Assembly: GCA_013329855.1 (NCBI GenBank)
Contig: DUJI01000006.1
Coordinates: 1 to 6,484, forward strand
Length of the DNA: 6,484 nucleotides
Reading direction: 5' to 3'
Origin: Thermoplasmata archaeon
Lineage (GTDB): Archaea > Thermoplasmatota > Thermoplasmata > RBG-16-68-12
This document shows positions 1-5,400 of the stretch, one piece after another (the stretch's first letter is position 1; the number at the start of each line of letters is the position of its first letter). The position numbers were made by a program, and so were the translations under genes. The notes beneath the pieces are model-generated. The model was not told where the DNA came from. It searched no databases and saw only the letters and a list, made by a program, of their open reading frames with translations.

Positions 1-473
1 ACGGGAGCGAGACGGTGAACGGCAACGCGGTCCTCTCGTTCGAGACCGCGGTCTACGAGCTGACCGTGGTGACCCGGGCGGGCAACGGCCAGCACCTCGA
101 CGGCGCGTACGTGAGCGTGATCGACTCCAGCGGCCTCGTGTTCGACGCGAACATCACGGGGGCCGATGGCAGCGTCGTCCTGCGCCTGCCCACGGGCAAC
201 TACACGATCGAGGCACGGTACATCACGGTGGACCAGGGGTCCCTGTACGACTCTGGGCCGCGGTACCAGGCCATCGACGTGACCAGCTCCACGGCGGCCA
301 CGATGACCTTCAGCGACTTCCCGCTGCCGCTGACGAGCACCCTGGACTTCCTGTTCGCGCTCGTCTACGGGATCACGGTCGCCGTCCTGCTGGCGGTCCT
401 CTTCCTCGTCGTGCGCCGGATGAAGGGCGGGAAGCCGTCCGCCCCGCCGGTGGAACCCGAGAAGAAGGAGTGA
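1..473 (+). CDS. C-terminal part of a membrane-anchored surface protein with an Ig-like (carboxypeptidase-regulatory) domain, 5' truncated
   Basis: The frame is open from the window edge (first full codon at base 3) to the TGA at 471-473, giving 156 visible residues. A GTG at 15 is in frame but has no promoter in view and lies inside the domain, so I treat the gene as entering from the left. Visible residues 16-102 read as one beta-sandwich of the carboxypeptidase-regulatory type: a strand, then DGAYVSVID, a GADGS turn, then LPTGNYTIEA, the usual closing strand of this fold. A hydrophobic helix spans about 114-137 and is followed by RRMKGGK and a Pro/Lys/Glu-rich end. This implies the domain is outside and the tail is in the cytoplasm. 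Two N-glycosylation sequons (NIT, NYT) lie in the outer part, so it could be an AglB substrate. The rest of the protein is outside the window and its function is unknown. The same domain type recurs in the AglB tail at the other end of the window. Confidence 0.8.
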   Translation, partial: GSETVNGNAVLSFETAVYELTVVTRAGNGQHLDGAYVSVIDSSGLVFDANITGADGSVVLRLPTGNYTIEARYITVDQGSLYDSGPRYQAIDVTSSTAATMTFSDFPLPLTSTLDFLFALVYGITVAVLLAVLFLVVRRMKGGKPSAPPVEPEKKE

Positions 474-482
474 GCGCGCCAC

Positions 483-519
483 GGTCCGGGCCCGCCCATT
501 CCCTTGGCGGGCCTGGACC
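483..519 (+). terminator. Strong hairpin between convergent genes, probable transcription terminator
   Basis: GGTCCGGGCCCGCC (483-496) pairs with GGCGGGCCTGGACC (506-519) over 14 positions. One pair is G-U in plus-strand RNA, and the loop is 9 bases. A pyrimidine-rich run follows to about 540. It starts 9 bases after the stop of the surface-protein gene and lies beyond the stop of the opposing gene at 567, where a terminator for one or both would be expected. Archaeal termination usually depends on oligo-U, which is weak here, so an RNA-stability role is an alternative. Confidence 0.6.
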
Positions 520-566
520 CCCTTTCCGTCTTCCCCCAGTCCGTGGTGCGTGACGACAGCCGGATC

Positions 567-827
567 TCACGCCGGGGACGTCCACTTGAGCTCCTCGATG
601 GGGAGCGCGAGGGACGTGATCGTCTCCGCGACGTGGCTGAACTGGGTCACGAAGTCCGCGGCGGTGCTCGCATCGGGGGCTTCGAAGATCACGATGGCAT
701 CCGGCTTGCCGAACAGGGCGAAGAACTCGTGCACCATGACGTTGTTCGGAAGCCGCGGGCGCTTGAACAGGCGGGTGGCCTCATCGAGCTGGCCCGGCAT
801 CACTCTGAGCTGCGAGACGAAGAGCAT
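567..827 (-). CDS. Small alpha/beta-barrel protein, GYD/DUF3303-like, function unknown
   Basis: It encodes 86 residues from the ATG at 827. An in-frame ATG lies 21 bases upstream (848), but only about 15 bases from the TATA-like box at 860-866, too close for a start that is transcribed. The 827 start lies about 36 bases from the box. The pattern is a first strand (MLFVSQLRVMPGQ), a helix, a strand with HEFFALFGKPDAIVIFEAPD, a helix (ASTAADFVTQFS), and a final strand ending LPIEELKW. The G-x-x-D-A-I-V-I-x-E-A-P-D segment resembles GYD and DUF3303 families, small ferredoxin-like proteins that tend to form dimers. No catalytic residues are evident. The gene lies downstream of the RDD gene on the same strand, 53 bases away, but appears to have its own promoter. 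The family call is from memory of the motif, not from a search. Confidence 0.7.
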   Translation of the reverse strand: MLFVSQLRVMPGQLDEATRLFKRPRLPNNVMVHEFFALFGKPDAIVIFEAPDASTAADFVTQFSHVAETITSLALPIEELKWTSPA

Positions 828-859
828 GGGCTCACGACGCGAAGGCATCCGGCCTTCGC

Positions 860-867
860 TATTTAAC
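860..867 (-). promoter_or_regulatory. TATA-like box of the GYD/DUF3303-like gene
   Basis: Read on the minus strand this is GTTAAATA, an AT-only core in a GC-rich setting. It lies about 36 bases before the ATG at 827. With initiation about 25-27 bases from the box centre, the mRNA would carry a leader of about 10 bases. It selects the 827 start over the one at 848. Confidence 0.55.
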
Positions 868-880
868 CGTGTCCCGCCGC

Positions 881-1354
881 CTATCGCGCGCCGCTATGCG
901 CCGCGGCCGCCCGGTGCGTCCGCACGTGGATCAGCCGGGACTGGACCACGGTCGTGCCCAGGACGTGGTCCGACCACCGCTGCCGGGGGTCGCCCTCCAC
1001 GAGCATGCCCGCGATCGTGTCGAAGAAGGGGAAGATGAACCAGAAGATCTTGGGGATGTTGCGGACCGCGGCCTTCGCGAACGTCATGGGGCCGCGGGTC
1101 GGTCGGACCTCGAGGCCCATGATGTACTTCCCGCACGTCGCGCGGAAGATGGCCTCGCCGCCCACGGAGTACGCGTAGATGGCCGCACCGCCCAGGACCC
1201 CGTAGACCCACGCCGCCCGCTCCCCGTTGAAGTAGAGGAGCGTCCAGAGCGGCGCGAAGACGAACAAGAGGTCGATGATGTACGCACCGACGCGCCGCGC
1301 CCAGTGGCCCTGGAACGTGCGGTTGTGCCCGATGAGGTCGAATCCCGTCACCAT
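881..1354 (-). CDS. RDD-family integral membrane protein
   Basis: It encodes 157 residues, normal for a stand-alone RDD protein. RDD hallmarks are present in order: W-A-R-R-V-G-A-Y-I-I-D (residues 18-28) with the conserved Arg and Asp at the start of the first membrane helix; GKYIMGLEV (75-83) in the loop after helix 2; and RQRWSDHVLGTTVV (124-137) near the end. Three hydrophobic segments lie at about 22-42, 46-64 and 102-118. RDD proteins are poorly characterised. Roles in transport or ion homeostasis have been proposed for some, and nothing here identifies a substrate. The Ala/His/Arg-rich last 12 residues look unconserved. The ATG at 1354 is chosen because a TATA-like box lies about 37 bases upstream and no closer in-frame start exists. 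The next minus-strand gene lies 53 bases downstream. Confidence 0.87.
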   Translation of the reverse strand: MVTGFDLIGHNRTFQGHWARRVGAYIIDLLFVFAPLWTLLYFNGERAAWVYGVLGGAAIYAYSVGGEAIFRATCGKYIMGLEVRPTRGPMTFAKAAVRNIPKIFWFIFPFFDTIAGMLVEGDPRQRWSDHVLGTTVVQSRLIHVRTHRAAAAHSGAR

Positions 1355-1386
1355 GGGTGCATCCCGCGCGTTCCATCGGGGCTTTC

Positions 1387-1397
1387 GATATAAATAA
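1387..1397 (-). promoter_or_regulatory. TATA-like box of the RDD gene
   Basis: The minus strand reads TTATTTATATC, the longest AT-rich run in this part of the window. It is about 37 bases before the ATG at 1354, predicting an mRNA leader of about 10 bases that contains a weak GGGATG purine stretch. Confidence 0.6.
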
Positions 1398-1543
1398 GTT
1401 CATCCACGCGCGGGACGGGCGGTTGACAAACCGCGGCCACTCAGATCGCCCATCATTCATCACGGGTCAGCGTCGGTTGCATCATCACGGTGGCATCCCT
1501 CGGAAGACGCCCACCGCGTTTGAGCTTTGCCGTGTCCCGCCAC
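1398..1543. other. Gene-free divergent region with a small hairpin and a short direct repeat
   Basis: This lies between the promoters of the RDD gene (-) and tsr3 (+). I see no gene in it. GCGGTT (1419-1424) and AACCGC (1429-1434) are perfect inverted copies around a 4-base loop. TCATCACGG occurs twice, at 1457-1465 and 1482-1490. Either could be a regulator site, but both are short enough to arise by chance. Confidence 0.35.
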
Positions 1544-1544
1544 C

Positions 1545-1550
1545 CTTAAT
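1545..1550 (+). promoter_or_regulatory. TATA-like box of tsr3
   Basis: CTTAAT is centred about 27 bases before the GTG at 1575. That places the expected transcription start at or next to the start codon, so the mRNA is probably leaderless. There is no purine-rich ribosome-binding site ahead of the GTG, which agrees. Confidence 0.5.
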
Positions 1551-1574
1551 GCCCCAGGGGGACATCGCGCCACC

Positions 1575-2090
1575 GTGTCGGACATCCGCCTGTTCGCCTA
1601 CCACGCGGGGCAGTGCGACCCGAAGAAGTGCACGGCCCGCCGACTCGAGCGGATGGGCCTCCTGGCCTTCGTGCCGCGGATCGCGTCCCTCCCGGCGGGC
1701 AGCGTCCTCCTCACCCCCGAAGGGGGCCGCGCCCTCTCCCGTGCGGACGCCCCGCGCGCCCGGCGGCACGGTCTCTCCGTCCTGGACCTGAGCTGGAACG
1801 TCACGCAGAAGGTCGGCGGGTTCCCCGCCGCGCCCAAGACGGTCGGACGGGCCCTCCCGTTCCTCGTCGCGGCGAACCCCGTGAACTACGGGAAGCCGTT
1901 CCTGCTCTCGAGTGCGGAGGCGTTCGCCGCGGCCCTCACCATCCTGGGGGAGGAGGCGCACGCCCGGGATGTCCTCGCCAAGTTCGCATGGGGGGAGCAG
2001 TTCCTCACGCTCAACCGGGAGCCCCTGGAGGCCTATGCGAAGGCGGCGGACAGCGCGGGCGTCGTCGCGGCGCAGGCCGAGTTCATTTGA
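1575..2090 (+). CDS. tsr3: Tsr3, SSU rRNA aminocarboxypropyltransferase
   Basis: This is a 171-residue DUF367 protein of usual archaeal length. Tsr3 moves the 3-amino-3-carboxypropyl group of S-adenosylmethionine to a hypermodified uridine in the small-subunit rRNA near the P site, a late step of ribosome maturation. The N-terminal RLI-like segment shows CDPKKCTARRL (residues 14-24). The C-terminal SPOUT-like part has DLSWN (71-75), the signature RALPFLVAANPVNYG (92-106), then SSAEAFAAALTILG (112-125) and FAWGEQFLTLN (137-147). The GTG at 1575 is chosen over an in-frame ATG at 1527 for two reasons: homology starts right there (SDIRLFAYHAGQCDPKKC), and the TATA-like box at 1545-1550 lies downstream of 1527. 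The end overlaps the convergent trm112-like gene by 8 bases, so the two mRNAs have complementary 3' ends. Confidence 0.93.
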   Translation: MSDIRLFAYHAGQCDPKKCTARRLERMGLLAFVPRIASLPAGSVLLTPEGGRALSRADAPRARRHGLSVLDLSWNVTQKVGGFPAAPKTVGRALPFLVAANPVNYGKPFLLSSAEAFAAALTILGEEAHARDVLAKFAWGEQFLTLNREPLEAYAKAADSAGVVAAQAEFI

Positions 2091-2259
2091 AATCGGGCGG
2101 GAGCAGGTCGGGGATCCCGTCCTTGATCTCGTAGCGGTGGTTGCAGGCCTTGCAGAACAGGGAGCCCTCGAGGATCTCGTCCTTCTCCACGTCCACCTTG
2201 AGCTCCAGATCCCCCTTGCAGACGGGGCAGCAGAGGATCTCCATGAGGTCCCGCTTCAT
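2083..2259 (-). CDS. Trm112-like zinc-binding methyltransferase activator
   Basis: It encodes 58 residues. MKRDLMEILCCPVCKGDLEL opens with the CPVC knuckle (11-14), a second pair is FCKAC (35-39), and the end has YEIKDGIPDLLP (43-54), the classic close of the Trm112/UPF0434 family. The two Cys pairs would bind one zinc. In eukaryotes and Haloferax, Trm112 has no catalysis of its own. It stabilises and activates several SAM-dependent methyltransferases for tRNA, rRNA and release factor. Bacterial UPF0434 proteins look alike, so the exact partner is open. The frame is open upstream to 2403, but the ATG at 2259 is where homology begins and lies about 28 bases after a TATA-like box, suggesting a leaderless mRNA. 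It converges on tsr3 with an 8-base overlap and is divergent from aglB. Confidence 0.9.
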   Translation of the reverse strand: MKRDLMEILCCPVCKGDLELKVDVEKDEILEGSLFCKACNHRYEIKDGIPDLLPPDFK

Positions 2260-2284
2260 CGGCTTCCCGCATGGCCCGCGGCGA

Positions 2285-2290
2285 CTTAAG
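2285..2290 (-). promoter_or_regulatory. TATA-like box of the trm112-like gene
   Basis: CTTAAG (itself palindromic) is centred about 28 bases before the ATG at 2259, fitting leaderless transcription like tsr3. Promoter use is inferred from spacing only. Confidence 0.45.
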
Positions 2291-2300
2291 CCCATTGGGC
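2290..2300. promoter_or_regulatory. Palindrome abutting the trm112 TATA box, possible operator
   Basis: GCCCATTGGGC has 5-base arms around a single central base. It shares its first base with the TATA-like box and covers the position of the BRE. A repressor or activator bound here would affect TFB/TBP loading. It is short, and chance is a real alternative. Confidence 0.3.
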
Positions 2301-2380
2301 GCCCGGGATGTTCGACCCCCGTGCCAAAAACCTCTTGGCCCTCCGCGGTCCGTAGTCGCAGCCGGTCGAGGCAGGCGCCC

Positions 2381-2398
2381 TCCATGGATTCCCGGGAA
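2381..2398. promoter_or_regulatory. Two adjoining perfect palindromes upstream of the aglB TATA box, possible operator
   Basis: TCCATGGA (2381-2388) is followed at once by TTCCCGGGAA (2389-2398). Both are perfect palindromes. The second ends 3 bases before the TATA box of aglB, overlapping the expected BRE. This fits a site for a dimeric regulator, but no such protein is known here. Confidence 0.35.
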
Positions 2399-2401
2399 GC
2401 C

Positions 2402-2408
2402 ATAAATA
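2402..2408 (+). promoter_or_regulatory. TATA box of aglB
   Basis: ATAAATA within CCATAAATAGG is a good archaeal TATA box. Its centre lies about 37 bases before the GTG at 2442, giving a leader of about 10 bases that holds GGAG at 2436-2439. Confidence 0.65.
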
Positions 2409-2441
2409 GGACGTCCCTTATCGAGCAGCCTCTTCGGAGTC

Positions 2442-5400
2442 GTGTACCCAGTGGATGAACGGAAGAGCTGGCTCCGCGAGAACTGGCGCATCGGCCTGAT
2501 CCTGGTCCTGATCCTCGGCCTCGCGCTGTTCCTGCGCGTGTACTTCGTCTACAACGAGTTCGCGCCCGCGGGGTACTGGACCGGCGGAGGCGACTACTCC
2601 GGCGGCTCGGACCCCTTCTACTGGGAACGCGCCCTCCTCTATTCGTTCACCACGGGCAAGGAGATTGCCCGGGACTACGCGATGAACTACCCCATCGGGT
2701 TCCCGGACGTCCGGCCGCCCATGTTCGACTGGTTCAACCTCCTCTCGGGCTACGTCATCTCGCCCGCCTTCGGAGGCAACTCGTGGTTCGCCATGGTCTG
2801 GATGCTCAACATGAACGCCGCGATCTTCGGCGTCCTCGCGATCATCCCGACCTACCTCATCGGGAAGGAGGCGTTCAACCGGCGCGCGGGGATCTTGGCG
2901 GCCCTCCTCCTCGCAATCAGCGCGGCGTCCCTCCAGCGGAGCCACGCGACGATCGCCGTCCACGACTCGTGGACCCTGTTCTTCGTGATCTGCGCGTTCT
3001 ACTTCTACCTCCGGTCCCTGAAGACCCTGAACCGTAGGCGGTGGGTGGAGAACTGGTTCCAGCCCAAGATGGTCTCCGGCGGCCTGCGCGCCTTCCTGAA
3101 GGAGAACCGGAAGAGCGTCCTGTACGCCTTCATGGCGGGCCTCAGCATCGCGGTGACCGCGCTGTCCTGGCAGGGCTGGGCGTACGTGCCCGTCATCCTG
3201 GTCCTCATCTTCCTCGTCGAGGTCCTCCTGGACCGGATCCGGAACCAGGACGCCATGGGGGTCACCCTCCTCTTCATGATCATCTTGGCGGTGCCTCTCC
3301 TCGTCTCGTTCCCCTGGTATCTGGTCCGCGGCCAGATCAAGACGTGGTGGGACGTGCCCTTCTACCTCTTCCTCGTGGCCTCCGCGCTCGGCCTCGTCTT
3401 CACGGTCACCCGGGACTACCCGTGGACCCTGGTCATCCCCGCGACGTTCGCGGCCGGCGGCGCCGGGCTCCTCGTCGGCTTCACGGTGAACCCGTCCCTC
3501 CTGTTCGCCTTCTACAGTGGCGCCGGGTACTTCGTGAAGAACAAGGTGTACCAGACCATCGCCGAGGCGCAAGAGCCCGGGATGTCCGAGCTCATCCTGA
3601 ACTACGGCTGGTTCACGTTCTACGTCGGCTTGTTCGCGATCGCCTACATGATCTGGCAGATGCCGCGGCGCAACAACCCCGCGTACACCATGCTCGTCAT
3701 GTGGACCGCGGGCGCCCTCTTCATGGCCCTCGCCGCGGCGCGGTTCCTGTTCAACGCGGCGGCCGTCATGGCCATCGCGACCGGCTATGCGTTGGACCTC
3801 GTCCTGGACTGGGGCGGATTCGGGCAGCTGAAGCGGACGTACCACTCCCTGGCCGAGGGCTCCTGGCGGAACGCCATCCGGAAGAGCGTCAAGCCGCGGC
3901 ACGTGATCGTCGTCCTCCTCATCGCCCTCCTCGTGTTCCTCCCCAACGTCTGGTTTGCCGTGGACGCGGGCATCCCCTACGAGCAGAAGGGGGTCTATGA
4001 CAAGCAGATCCAGGGCCTCCTGCCGTCCTTCCTGCAGGCCCCCGGCTTCAGCACGGTGGGGGCGGGCAGCACGTTCTACCTGGGGGCGTTCGGGTACTCC
4101 CTGCCCAACGAGAGCCAGTACTTCCCCGCGGCGTACCAATGGCTATCGACCCAGGACACGAACCTGCCCCTCGTCGACCGCCCCGCGGTCATGGCCTGGT
4201 GGGACTACGGGTTCGAGATCGCGGAGCGGGGCGGACACCCCGTCGTCGCGGACCCGTTCCAGAACGGCTACGCGATCTCCGGGCAGTTCATCCTGTCCCA
4301 GAACGAGACGGCCGCGATCTCCCTCCTGGCCCTCCGGATCATCGAGGGCAACTACCAGCGGAACGGCGGCCAGCTGAGCCCCGCCGTCTCCCAGCTCCTG
4401 ACCGGCGCGGGGATCAGCCCGGCCGTGGTCCTCTTCGCCTTCCGGAACCCCGGGTCCCTCATCCCGATCATCCTGGGCAACCCCAACCTGTACGGGCCCT
4501 GGGACTCCAACATGCAGTTCCTGAACGCCCCCTACATCTACCTGAGCCAGATCTTCCTCGCGAGGCTCACGGAGGACCAGCTCGTCAACCTGTACCAAGC
4601 CCTCTGCACCGCGACGAACACGTCCATCGGCTACTTCATGGCGGACACCCGGCTGTTCCCCATCAGCGCGACGAACACGGGGATCTTCTACGCCCCCGCG
4701 AAGCTGTCCGACCACCGCACGGTCACCCTGTACAACGGCCAGGTCCTTCCCGTGGACTTCTTCCAGATCCTCGCGAACACGAACAGCGCGCAGAACATCC
4801 CCATCCAGCTCGTCCAGCCGACGGACCAGGTCTCCTCGACCACGATCCAGTACCAGCCCATGTTCTACAACTCCATGTTCTATCGGGCCTTCGTCGGCTA
4901 CTCCCCCTCCGCGGTCGGCTCCACGGACAAGGGCATCCCGGGCCTGGACCAGGCCCTCGCCTCCTACCTGCCGGAGCCCGCGTGGAACCTGACCCACTTC
5001 CGCGTCGTGTACCGGACCGCGTACTACAACCCGTACACGGACGCGTCGAACCACACGGGCGCGTGGCGCGCGATCAACTACGACCAGGCCGCCGCGCTCC
5101 AGGCGCAGATCTCCGCGGGGACGGCGACCGGCGTCGTGGACATGAGCACCCTGACGGACATCCAGAATGGGATGGTCATCCTGCGGTACTACCCCGGCGC
5201 CTACGTGAACGGGACGGTCACCGTGGGCGGCCTCCCCCTGGCCAACGTGCACATCACGGTGACCGACGAGCTCGGGACGCCGCACGACGTCACGTCGACG
5301 GACGCGAACGGCCACTACAGCGTGATCGGCCCCTTCGGGAACGTCACGCTCACCGCGAGCGTCGGGACCCTGGACAACCGGACCCTCGTGGGCGCCACCA

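Noticed and set aside
894..1463. Minus-strand frame of 189 codons overlapping the RDD gene
   Set aside because: It is a shifted reading of the RDD gene with Arg/Gly/His-rich content; the RDD phase has all the family motifs.
1398..1543. Possible small RNA gene in the RDD/tsr3 intergenic region
   Set aside because: There is only a 6-bp hairpin and a 9-base direct repeat, with no separate promoter or terminator.
2290..2330. Possible tRNA T-arm (GTTCGA flanked by GGGA and CCCC) in the trm112/aglB intergenic region
   Set aside because: The T-stem does not pair at the needed positions, and no acceptor stem or anticodon arm could be found on either strand.
2418..4139. Long minus-strand open frame (573 codons) opposite aglB
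   Set aside because: It is antisense to clear AglB coding sequence with conserved motifs, is full of Arg/Glu/Asp/Gly/Val/His with no fold pattern, and is explained by GC-rich third positions.
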